A stretch of DNA of 64,000 nucleotides, from positions 1 to 64,000 of the forward strand of contig CAYXHP010000091.1 of NCBI GenBank assembly GCA_964465015.1, read 5' to 3'. The notes below the pieces were generated by a model, which searched no databases, was not told the origin of the DNA, and saw only the letters and a list, made by a program, of their open reading frames with translations. The DNA is from Humimonas sp964465015. GTDB taxonomy: Bacteria; Gemmatimonadota; Gemmatimonadetes; Palauibacterales; Palauibacteraceae. Made by a program: the position numbers and the translations under genes. Below are positions 32,329 through 40,625 of the stretch, piece by piece. Each line of letters starts with the position of its first letter. Position 1 is the stretch's first letter.

Positions 32329-32787
32329 ATGAGCATCCGGAGCGAGTTCCGCGACTTCATCGCGCGCGGAAACGTGTTCGACCTGGCCGTCGGCATCGTG
32401 ATCGGCGGCGCTTTCGGCACCGTCGTCAAGTCGTTCGTCTCCGACATTCTCATGCCCCCCATCGGGTTGGCCACCGGGGGGCTCGACTTCTCGAACCTCT
32501 TCCTCAACCTGTCGGGCACTTCCTACCCGTCCCTGGCCGCGGCCCAGGCGGCAGGTGCGCCGACGATCAACTACGGCGTGTTCATCAACGACATCCTCTC
32601 CTTCCTGATCATCGCGCTGGCCATCTTCTTTCTGGCGCGCGCCTACAACCGGATGCGTCGGCAGGCGGAAGAGGCTCCGCCGCCACCCACCCAGAAGGAG
32701 TGCCCGTTCTGCGCCATGGCGATCCCGATCCAGGCGAAGCGGTGTCCGCACTGCACGTCGGAGATACCGGCCGGCGCCGCGGCCTGA
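32329..32787 (+). CDS. mscL: Large-conductance mechanosensitive channel MscL with C-terminal zinc ribbon
   Basis: This 152-aa channel has the MscL N-terminus FRDFIARGNVFDLAVGIVIGGAF (N-terminal helix and first membrane segment) and KSFVSDILMPPIG, then a second segment INDILSFLIIALAIFFLARA. It releases solutes on hypo-osmotic shock. Unlike E. coli MscL (136 aa), the cytoplasmic end carries a zinc-ribbon CPFC...CPHC at about residues 124-145. A hairpin in the 5' UTR (32284-32291 with 32307-32314) lies just before GGGAGA and the ATG. Confidence 0.94.
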   Translation: MSIRSEFRDFIARGNVFDLAVGIVIGGAFGTVVKSFVSDILMPPIGLATGGLDFSNLFLNLSGTSYPSLAAAQAAGAPTINYGVFINDILSFLIIALAIFFLARAYNRMRRQAEEAPPPPTQKECPFCAMAIPIQAKRCPHCTSEIPAGAAA

Positions 32788-32811
32788 GGAAAGCCGGCAC
32801 CGCGAGATCTC

Positions 32812-34563
32812 TCAGCGGAGACGGCCGAAGGGCGGTGACGGGGGCGCGGGGGGGGCGGCAGCCCCCCCACCGTTCCCGTTCCAGCCGGACATCCGATCGG
32901 GGGGCACGATCCACCCGAGCAGGAAGCCCTGCCCGAGGTCGCACCCGGCTTCCTGGAGCCAGGCACGCTGCGACTCCCGCTCGATGCCCTTGGCGCGGAC
33001 CCGCAACCGCATCGCATGCGCCAGGTCGATCACGGTGCGCAGCACCTCCTCCTCGAAGCTCTCCCCCCCGATGCCCGCCACGAAGCCGCGCTCCAGGTTG
33101 AGGCTGGAAGCCGGCAGGCCCTGGAGGAAGGCCATCGAGGAGTGGCCGCCGGAGAGCCCGTCCACGGCCACCGATACGCCCAGGCCCCGCAGAGCCGCCA
33201 GGCGGTCGCCGACGGCGTCGTCGCCCCGGAGGACGCTCCGCGAGGGCAGCTCGACCAGGAGCTTGCGGGGATCGACCCCCTGCATGGAGCCCAGGATGCC
33301 GCGCAGGTAGGCCTCCAGGCGGGCGTCCTCGAGAGCGCCCTCCGACAGGTGCACCGCGATCCAGTCGTCCGCGCCGGCGGCCTGAAGGGTCTGGAGCTGG
33401 ACGAGGGCGGAGGCCAGCACCCAGCGGTCGAGCCGTCGCGCGAGCGTCGGATCGCCGATGAGCGGCAGGAACTTGGACGCGCACAGGATCCCGAGGCGCG
33501 GGTGGGGCCAGCGGAGCAGCGCTTCGGACCCGACCCGCTCTCCCGTGGCCAGGTCCCGCACCGGCTGGTAATGGAGGGCGAAGCGGTAGTAGCGGAGCGC
33601 CTCGTGCAGCTCGTTCAGGAGCTCCGCGTGCTCGGACCCCACCATCTGCCCAGTTCCCCTGAACAGCTGGATCCCGCCGGCATCCGTCCGGCGCGCCCCG
33701 TACATGGCCATGTCGGCCTGCTCGAGCATGTCGTCGAAGTTCGACGCGTAGGTCGGATACAACGACAGCCCGATGGTAGCCGTGACGTCGAGGGCGTGTC
33801 CTTCGGTCTGGAACGGTCTCTCGAACGCCTCCTGCACGCGGCGCGCGGCCTGGAGAGCGCCGCTCTCTCCCTCGATCTCCGACAACAGGACCGCGAACTC
33901 GTCTCCGCCCACGCGGGCGGCCGTGTCGGCATCCCGGATCGCGTCCGAGATCCTCCGCGCCACCTCCACCAGGACCTCGTCCCCCGCCAGATGTCCGAGC
34001 TGGTCGTTGATCTGCTTGAAGCCGGTGAGATCCAGGAACAGGAGCGCCACCTGCCCGTCCGCCCGGCGGGCGAGGGCGAGCGCCTGCTGGGCGCGCTCCC
34101 TCAGTACGCGCCGGTTGGCCAGGCCGGTGAGCGAATCCCGGTAGGCCATTCGCTCCAGCCGCTGCTCCCGGGCCCGCTGCCGACTGATGTCCCGCGCCAC
34201 GATCAGGAGCCGTCCCCCGCCGCCCCGGTCCACCGAGAGCTCGACCGGGAGCGTGGTGCCGTCCTTCCGGCGCCCGATGCAGTCGCCTCGCCACGCGCCG
34301 GTGGCCTCGAGGGCGGCGCGGGCCGTGCTGCGCAGTCGGGCCGTTTCCTCATCGGGGTGCAGGAAGGACCAGTGAAGGCCGAGGAGGGTGTGGGGATCGT
34401 CGAAGCCGAACAGGCGGGCGTAGCCCTCGTTGGCGTACACGATACGACCGCGGGCGTCGAGGAGGGCCACGCCGTCGCCGGCCGTGTCGATCGCCGCTCG
34501 CAGCGCTTCGGACGGTAGCCCGCGCGGGCTACCCCCGTGCCCAGGGGGCCTGTCGCCGCTCAT
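32812..34563 (-). CDS. PAS-GGDEF-EAL protein (probable diguanylate cyclase with degenerate EAL)
   Basis: This 583-aa protein has a PAS domain (about residues 20-130, with DGTTLPVELSVDR), a GGDEF domain with intact VGGDEFAVL and an upstream RDAD I-site, and an EAL-type domain from about 330. EALLR is kept, but other catalytic positions are altered (DGLSGGHSS for DDFGTGYSS, AKGIE for AEGVE, HLS for NLS). It should make c-di-GMP; phosphodiesterase activity is unlikely. No membrane segment is seen. ATG 34563; the longer frame to 34806 is less gene-like. Confidence 0.87.
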   Translation of the reverse strand: MSGDRPPGHGGSPRGLPSEALRAAIDTAGDGVALLDARGRIVYANEGYARLFGFDDPHTLLGLHWSFLHPDEETARLRSTARAALEATGAWRGDCIGRRKDGTTLPVELSVDRGGGGRLLIVARDISRQRAREQRLERMAYRDSLTGLANRRVLRERAQQALALARRADGQVALLFLDLTGFKQINDQLGHLAGDEVLVEVARRISDAIRDADTAARVGGDEFAVLLSEIEGESGALQAARRVQEAFERPFQTEGHALDVTATIGLSLYPTYASNFDDMLEQADMAMYGARRTDAGGIQLFRGTGQMVGSEHAELLNELHEALRYYRFALHYQPVRDLATGERVGSEALLRWPHPRLGILCASKFLPLIGDPTLARRLDRWVLASALVQLQTLQAAGADDWIAVHLSEGALEDARLEAYLRGILGSMQGVDPRKLLVELPSRSVLRGDDAVGDRLAALRGLGVSVAVDGLSGGHSSMAFLQGLPASSLNLERGFVAGIGGESFEEEVLRTVIDLAHAMRLRVRAKGIERESQRAWLQEAGCDLGQGFLLGWIVPPDRMSGWNGNGGGAAAPPAPPSPPFGRLR

Positions 34564-34967
34564 GGCGTCGGCGCGAGGGTCGCGGCGCCCGGACGTACCC
34601 CAGCGTGGCGGACGTACGATCGTCCGGAACATGTGCGGCGCGCGGTTCGCACGTGTGTTCTCCTCGCTGACTCGGACTCCGGGACCCGTTCTGGCCCGAA
34701 GGGTGTGTGTGCAACGGCCCGCGCACCCCGCCAGAGCGGGCGGCGGCGGAGCCGGTAGCCCGCCGCAGGGTGTCAAAAAATATGCTAGTCCGGCCTTCGG
34801 AGGCATGGGTGCGCATAAGACATTATATCGTACTGTCTTATGGCCGTTGTGCGCTTTTCACCGGGAACGGGGACGCGGGCACCGTCGGGGGAGGGTGATG
34901 CACGAGTCCGACGCGGAGCGGGAGGATTCCCGCACCGCGTGCCAGCGGAAGGAGATGGCCCTGCGAA
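34564..34967. other. Intergenic region upstream of the GGDEF-EAL gene
   Basis: This 404-bp gap between two leftward genes contains an AT-rich stretch (about 34771-34860) that stands out from the surrounding GC-rich DNA. It includes the perfect inverted repeat described separately. No ORF with a recognisable product is seen. Confidence 0.6.
34814..34842 (-). promoter_or_regulatory. Palindromic operator-like site overlapping a TATAAT box
   Basis: CATAAGACA (34814-34822) and TGTCTTATG (34834-34842) form a perfect 9-bp inverted repeat with an 11-bp spacer. TATAAT is read on the minus strand at 34827-34822, so a bound repressor or activator could control leftward transcription toward the GGDEF-EAL gene. 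No good -35 is seen. Confidence 0.45.
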
Positions 34968-35693
34968 TCAGGGCAGGACGCCGAAGCCCACCGTGATGGC
35001 CACGTCGTGCTGGACCCGGGATCCGGCACCGCTCGCAGCCTTGAATCGCGAGACGTAGTCCCGGAGCTCGAGCCGCATGGCGACCGGCCCGTAGAGGCGG
35101 GCCTCGGCCCCGCCGGCGATCGTGCCCACCGGGCCGGTCGTGTCCTTGACATCGAGGCTGGCGATCGGATCGAAGTTGAGGTGTCGCACGCCGCCCCCGA
35201 GGGCCACGTAGGGTGCGAGCACTCCGGCCGGCCCGCGCAGGGGGAGGCGGTAACGGACTTCGAACGTGGCGGCCAGGTAGCGCGCGTCGCCGAGGTCCGT
35301 CGGGATCGGACCCTGAAAGGACGTGGGGATGATGTTCAGGCTCGCGGGAGCGTACAGGACCTCCGCGCCCACGCCGAAGCCGTTTCGCAGCCACCACCCG
35401 ATGTCGCCGCCCACCAGGGGCGCGGACGAGACCTGCACCGCGAAGGAACCCGGGTCCGAGGAGAGCCGGGCGAGGGGCGCGAGGCCACCGCCGAGCGCGA
35501 AGACCTCCGGGCCCGCCTCCAGGAGGCGGCCTCCGCCCGACGCCAGGGAGGGCATCGAGCTCATCCCCGAGTCGGGCGTCGTCATCGTGGCGGCCGTGTC
35601 GGGCTGCGCGGCCCGGAGCCCCGCGGGAGCGGCGACCGCCAGCCAGAGCACGGTCAGAAGCGGGAGAAGGCGACGAAGGCTTGCTGGGGTCAT
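34968..35693 (-). CDS. Outer-membrane beta-barrel protein
   Basis: This 241-aa protein has a signal peptide (LLPLLTVLWLAVAAPAGLRAA, cleavage near AAQ) and a mature part of alternating hydrophobic strands ending in an aromatic/hydrophobic terminus (DVAITVGFGVLP). The pattern GGDIGWWLRNGFGVGAEVLY and VLAPYVALGGGVRHL fits an OmpW/OmpA-like small barrel. Ligand unknown. The next gene upstream (leftward) is the M30-like lipoprotein. Confidence 0.78.
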   Translation of the reverse strand: MTPASLRRLLPLLTVLWLAVAAPAGLRAAQPDTAATMTTPDSGMSSMPSLASGGGRLLEAGPEVFALGGGLAPLARLSSDPGSFAVQVSSAPLVGGDIGWWLRNGFGVGAEVLYAPASLNIIPTSFQGPIPTDLGDARYLAATFEVRYRLPLRGPAGVLAPYVALGGGVRHLNFDPIASLDVKDTTGPVGTIAGGAEARLYGPVAMRLELRDYVSRFKAASGAGSRVQHDVAITVGFGVLP

Positions 35694-35713
35694 GTGTAGC
35701 TCATCCTCTCGGG

Positions 35714-38497
35714 CTAGCGTAGACGCACGACCAGCACCTGGGGGGAACTGGAAGCCGGTGGCGCTCCACCGCTCTGACTGGCCAGCTGGATCGCGACGGC
35801 CGGTGAGGCCTGATCAGACGTCATGTCGAAGTAGGCGCTGGTCGAGGCGTGCACGTCGAAGTCCACCGCTCCCGTCTCGAAGCCCAGGGACGTCATCACC
35901 AGCGGATAGGCGAGCGGGAACCGGCTCCCCGACGTCGGATTGTCGTGCAGGCCCTGGAAGATGCTGGGCAGGTTCCACGTCGTGACCTGGTAGGCGGGAT
36001 TCGAGCCCGCGGGGGCCTGGTCGTCCAGCGCCATGGCCAGGTCGAACTGGGCCAGGAGGTCCTCCCAGCGCATGCCGGTGGCCTGCTCGATGTTGGCGAT
36101 CCCGCGGCTCAGCCCGCTTCCGCCGCTGGCCAGACTCCGGAAGAACGCTGGCTCGGCGCCCGGCCCGAGACGGTCGGCCAGCCAGCGGAGCAGCGCCCAC
36201 GCGAAGCCCCGCATCTGGAGGCTGGAGGCCCCGCCGGGATCCGTCGTGGCGAGGGCGGGGGCGGCGTTGGGCTGGAGCATGTAGAACTCCAGCCGGGCGA
36301 AGTTGTCGAGCTCGAACGTGTTGAACTGGTCGAGCGTCCGCTGGTCGTTCAGGATCGGGCTCCACGCCAGGTTCTGCCCGGCCGAGCGCTGCATGACCCG
36401 GAATCCGGCCACCTCCTCCGCGATGTGCGAGAGCCCCTCGCCGAGCCACACCTCCTCGACGCTGTTGAAGTCCCCGCCACGTTGCACCAGCCGCACCTCG
36501 GCGCTGATCAGGTGCTGGAGCTCGTGCGGCATCGTGTTGCGGTCGCTGCGGAGGATCTGGTCGGTCCGAGCCGGGTCGCTGTACTGGCCGTTCGGGTCCG
36601 GCACCGGCATGTACAGGACCTCGCCCTCGTTGCTGGCCGAGCACGTCTCCCCATCGGGGCCCTTCAGGCCGCCTCCCTGCGCATCGCCCTTGTCCACCAG
36701 GTCGAGCGGGAGGAAGAAGCCGCCCGCGATCACGCTGGATCCGCGGGGCGTGAGGCCGTTCACGCGCGGCGTGAGGAGGATGACCACCCGCCCGTTGCCA
36801 TCCAGGTCGGAGGGGGTCCCGAAGTACTGGACGTCGCTCGGGTAGTCGACGTCCTCGAACTCCGTGGCCAGCCGGTCGAGGGTGGCGCCGTCGAAGCCCC
36901 CGGCCGGCGCCGCGGTGTCTTCGACCACGAGGGCGTGGGGGGTGACCACGCGCACCACGCCGTGCACCCGGTCGGACGTGGCGTCACAGGAGACCGTGAG
37001 ATCGGGCTTCACGGCGAAGGAGAAGCTGAGGGTGTCACCGGTCTTTGGCACCGTGGCGAAGCGGGCGGCCTGGCTGCGACGGAGCGCCAGCCCCGTCCCG
37101 GCCACGCGCCGCCGCGCCAGCTCGCCCAGGGCGGCCTGGCGCACGCGGATGGCCATGGCGTACAGGTCGGCGCGTCGGGCCGGTTGCTCGGCGGCAGCGC
37201 TCCGGACGCGGACTTCGGCGCTCGCCACGGCCGCGGATGTCACGGGAGCCGTGCGCAGGATGAGCCGTAGCGGCGTGATGCCCTCCGCCGTGCGGTCGGC
37301 GTTGCCCGCCACGAGCAGGTAGTGGCTGGCGCTGTCCGAAGCGGCGAGCTGCAGACATGCCAGGGCCGCCTGGCCGGAAAGCGTGGCCGTCTGGCCGACC
37401 GCCAGGGCCAGGGCCGTACCCGATGGCCGGACCGGCACCAGCTCACCGTTGCTGGGCTGTCCCCCGACCAGGGCTCTCACGCCGACGCTGCGCGCCGGCA
37501 GGCAGCGGTCCGTGAACGCCGGGACCTGGAAGCGGAGCCGGCCCGGCTCCACGGCCAGCACCTGCGCCGAGGCTCCCTCGATCCGCACCTCGGCCGCGCC
37601 GGTACCGAACCCACTGCCGTACAGGGTGGCGTCCTGTCCCGGGACCATCGGGCTGGGGCTCACCGAGTCCACGTGGACGGAGCTCTGGAGCTGCCCCACG
37701 GCGTGCGCCGTGAACGTGGCCGTATCCGTCTTGACGCCCCCCGTCGCGAACGCGCGAACCGCGTAGTCGCCCTGTCCGGATCCCAGGGTGAGCAGGTTCT
37801 GGGTGTGGCCGTCGGCTCCCGTGAAGGTGGTGTCCGAGGTGAGATGGGCGCCGTCGGGACCGCTGGCGATCGCCCACACGATCCGGACGCCGCCGGCCGC
37901 CACGCCCCCGGGCGTCTTGGCCGTCACCGTGAAGGGGAGCGGGAGCTGGGTTCCCGACTCGGCACTCTGGCCGTCCCCGGCCGACGTCGTCAGCCGCACC
38001 TCTCCGGCCGGCACCGTCGTGACCCGGAACTGCAGGGGAGCGACCTGCGAGGCGCTCGGGATGTCCACCCGAACCACGCTCTCGCCCAGGTCCGATGCCG
38101 CCTGGAAGGTGCCCTCGGCGATCCCCTTGGTGTCCGAGACGGCCAGCCCGGTGGGAACCTGGCCGGGGCCGGAAATGAGGGCGAAGCGGACGGGAACGCC
38201 CTCCACCGGATCCCCGAGCGAGCTCACGACCCGGACCCCCAGGGGCGGATCGAGCGCGGCGCCCACGGCCACCGAGTCCTGGGCGACGGAGACACGCACG
38301 ATGCGGGCGGGCGCCGCCGTGACGTCGGTGCCGGCGTCCCCGCCGCACGCCGCCAGGCTCGCCAGGAGAAGCGCGGACGCGACGACGACGGACACAGGAA
38401 GCCCCCGCAGGCCTCGCGACAGCGAAAACCCGGTCGCGCCCGGGGCCTGGAGGCACCCGGACCGGTGCAGGGTACGGCGTTGGAGGGTACTCACCAT
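35714..38497 (-). CDS. Lipoprotein metallopeptidase, M30 hyicolysin-like, with Ig-like/IPT domains
   Basis: This protein of about 927 aa has a lipoprotein signal (VVVASALLLASLAAC, Cys near 48). Residues about 60-330 are immunoglobulin-like beta domains; an IPT/TIG-like domain (SPSPMVPGQDATLYGSGFG) follows. The C-terminal third has the zinc motif HELQHLI near residue 650 and WLGEGLSHIAEE about 30 residues later, the pattern of M30 gluzincin peptidases. It probably degrades proteins at the cell surface. ATG 38497 or the next GTG is the start. Confidence 0.82.
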   Translation of the reverse strand: MVSTLQRRTLHRSGCLQAPGATGFSLSRGLRGLPVSVVVASALLLASLAACGGDAGTDVTAAPARIVRVSVAQDSVAVGAALDPPLGVRVVSSLGDPVEGVPVRFALISGPGQVPTGLAVSDTKGIAEGTFQAASDLGESVVRVDIPSASQVAPLQFRVTTVPAGEVRLTTSAGDGQSAESGTQLPLPFTVTAKTPGGVAAGGVRIVWAIASGPDGAHLTSDTTFTGADGHTQNLLTLGSGQGDYAVRAFATGGVKTDTATFTAHAVGQLQSSVHVDSVSPSPMVPGQDATLYGSGFGTGAAEVRIEGASAQVLAVEPGRLRFQVPAFTDRCLPARSVGVRALVGGQPSNGELVPVRPSGTALALAVGQTATLSGQAALACLQLAASDSASHYLLVAGNADRTAEGITPLRLILRTAPVTSAAVASAEVRVRSAAAEQPARRADLYAMAIRVRQAALGELARRRVAGTGLALRRSQAARFATVPKTGDTLSFSFAVKPDLTVSCDATSDRVHGVVRVVTPHALVVEDTAAPAGGFDGATLDRLATEFEDVDYPSDVQYFGTPSDLDGNGRVVILLTPRVNGLTPRGSSVIAGGFFLPLDLVDKGDAQGGGLKGPDGETCSASNEGEVLYMPVPDPNGQYSDPARTDQILRSDRNTMPHELQHLISAEVRLVQRGGDFNSVEEVWLGEGLSHIAEEVAGFRVMQRSAGQNLAWSPILNDQRTLDQFNTFELDNFARLEFYMLQPNAAPALATTDPGGASSLQMRGFAWALLRWLADRLGPGAEPAFFRSLASGGSGLSRGIANIEQATGMRWEDLLAQFDLAMALDDQAPAGSNPAYQVTTWNLPSIFQGLHDNPTSGSRFPLAYPLVMTSLGFETGAVDFDVHASTSAYFDMTSDQASPAVAIQLASQSGGAPPASSSPQVLVVRLR

Positions 38498-38736
38498 GGA
38501 AGGCGCGGCTCGCCACCTCCGTGTCCGTGTGACCGGTCGATGCGAGGCATGGGGGAGGGGCGGCCCCTTCGGCACGGCTCCCTCATCCGCATCGTCCACG
38601 TACGTCCGCCTAAAGTACCACGCCATCCGGCGCTGCGACAGGTCGACGTGGTCCCGGGCGTCCACGACCCGTACCCCCGGGCCGCGTCGAGTTCCCGGAC
38701 GGAAACCCGGCGGCCTCTCCCCTGTATCAGTGGATG

Positions 38737-39145
38737 GAGGGAGACGGGGTCGCGGGTCGGCCGGGCACCACGCGCAGCGTGGTCCGCGCGGCGCGACTCG
38801 AGGAAAGTCCGGGCTCCACAGGGCACGGTGCCGGGGAAATCCCGGGCGTCGCGAGGCGACGGACAGTGTCACAGAAAACAGACCGCCGATGGCGGCGCGT
38901 TCGGGACGCGAGTCCCGGCCGCCGCACAGGCAAGGGTGAAACGGTGGGGTAAGAGCCCACCGCGCGCGCCGGTGACGGCCGCGGCACGACAAACCCCACC
39001 GGGAGCAAGGCCGAGCAGGGGCGAGCGGCGGCCCGCCGCACCGAGCCCCGGGTAGGCCGCACGAGCCGCCGGGTAACCGGTGGCCCAGACAGATGACCCC
39101 GCCGGGCCTCGGCCCGGCACAGAACCCGGCTTACGACCCTCCCTC
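38737..39145 (+). ncRNA. rnpB: RNase P RNA (class A)
   Basis: This is the catalytic RNA of RNase P, which matures tRNA 5' ends. Conserved blocks are present in order: GAGGAAAGTCCGGGCTCC, ACAGAAAACAGACCGCC, GGTAAGAGCCCACCG, GGTAGGCCGC, and CAGACAGATGACC with ACAGAACCCGGCTTAC. Ends are set by pairing GAGGGAG (38737-38743) with CTCCCTC (39139-39145) as helix P1. Frames across it on both strands are not genes. Confidence 0.93.
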
Positions 39146-39326
39146 GGCGGCCGGTCCCGTCGCCCCACTCGGGCGGTGGGCCGGCCGTCGGGCCTTTTGG
39201 TCTCTGGCGGTCCGTCTTGAGGTAGGGCGGGATGGCCGGTACCTTCGCGCCGCTCGGGAAGGGGATCGCCCGGGCGTCTCGAGCGGGTCGGCCCGCGTCT
39301 CGTTCATCGGCAGGAAGGCTAGCGTC

Positions 39327-40625
39327 TTGCACTCCGACAGCGTTCGCTTCGAGTTCGAAGAGCGCCGACTCGACAACGGCCTCCGGGTGATCCTGCACGA
39401 GGACCGCTCGACGCCCGTCGTGGCGGTGCACGTGATGTATCACGTCGGGTCCAAGAACGAGCGCCGCGGCCGCACGGGGTTCGCGCACCTGTTCGAGCAC
39501 CTGCTCTTCCAGGGCTCGGGACACATCCCCAAGGGGGAGCACTTCCGCCTGATCCAGCGCGCGGGCGGCACCCTGAACGGCTCGACCTGGTTCGACCGTA
39601 CGAACTACTTCGAGGTACTGCCCTCCAACGAGCTCGACCTGGCGCTCTGGCTGGAGTCGGACCGCATGGGCTTCTTCGAGGAGTCGATTACGCAGGAGAA
39701 GCTCGACAATCAGCGAGGGGTGGTAAAGAACGAGCGGCGCCAGTCCTATGAGAATCGTCCCTACGGCCTGGCTTTCGAGACACTGCTCGAGCACGCTTTC
39801 CCGGACGGGCACCCGTACAGGCATCCGACGATCGGATACATGTCGGACCTGGACGCGGCCAGCCTGGAGGACGTCCACGAGTTCTTCCGCGACTACTACG
39901 CTCCCAACAACGGCGTCCTGGTCCTGGCCGGCGACTTCGAGACCGATCGAGCCATGGAGCGGGTGGAGGCGTACTTCGGTGAGTTTCCCTCCCGCGAGGT
40001 CCCGCCTCCGCCCCGGGTGGAGCGGGTGGGGGACGAGCGCGGTGAACGGCGCGCCGTGATCACCGACGCCGTCCAGGTGCCGCGCGTCTACATGCTCTTC
40101 CACGGTCCCTCCTTCAACGACCCGGCGTTCGAGACATCGGACGTGCTCACGAGCCTCCTGGCGGAGGGCAAGAGCTCGCGCCTCTACCGCGAACTGGTGT
40201 ACGAGCGGCAGCTGGCCGGCGAGGTGCAGTGCTTCACGTGGCCGCTGGAGAGCGTCGGGATGGTCATCGTGGTGGCCACGGCGCGACCCGGTGTGGATGC
40301 GGAGCGCCTCGAGGAGGCGGTGACCGCTGTCCTGGAGCCCGTGCGCGAATCGGGCGTGACCGACGAGGAGCTGGAAGGGGCCCGCAACCGGGCGCGGCGA
40401 TCCCTGATCCGCCGGCTCAACAGCGTCGGCGACCGGGCCGATGCCTTCGCGGATGCGGCGGTCCTGCGGGACGATCCGGCCTACGTGAATCACGCTTTCG
40501 AGCGCTACGAGACGGTCGCTCGCCCCGATGTCGCGGACGTGGCGGGCGCCGTGCTGAGGTCGACCCGCCGCACCGTCCTGCACGTGGTACCCGAGGAGTC
40601 GGGCGCCGAGGGGAGGGCGGCGTGA
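39327..40625 (+). CDS. M16 family zinc protease (catalytic subunit)
   Basis: This 432-aa inverzincin has the HxxEH motif in FAHLFEHLLFQG near residue 56, and the second-domain Glu in VVKNERRQSYENRPYG about 75 residues later. It resembles bacterial M16 peptidases and the beta subunit of mitochondrial processing peptidase. TTG 39327 is preceded by AGGAAGG; the longer frame begins inside rnpB and is rejected. Overlaps the partner gene by 4 nt. Confidence 0.9.
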   Translation: MHSDSVRFEFEERRLDNGLRVILHEDRSTPVVAVHVMYHVGSKNERRGRTGFAHLFEHLLFQGSGHIPKGEHFRLIQRAGGTLNGSTWFDRTNYFEVLPSNELDLALWLESDRMGFFEESITQEKLDNQRGVVKNERRQSYENRPYGLAFETLLEHAFPDGHPYRHPTIGYMSDLDAASLEDVHEFFRDYYAPNNGVLVLAGDFETDRAMERVEAYFGEFPSREVPPPPRVERVGDERGERRAVITDAVQVPRVYMLFHGPSFNDPAFETSDVLTSLLAEGKSSRLYRELVYERQLAGEVQCFTWPLESVGMVIVVATARPGVDAERLEEAVTAVLEPVRESGVTDEELEGARNRARRSLIRRLNSVGDRADAFADAAVLRDDPAYVNHAFERYETVARPDVADVAGAVLRSTRRTVLHVVPEESGAEGRAA

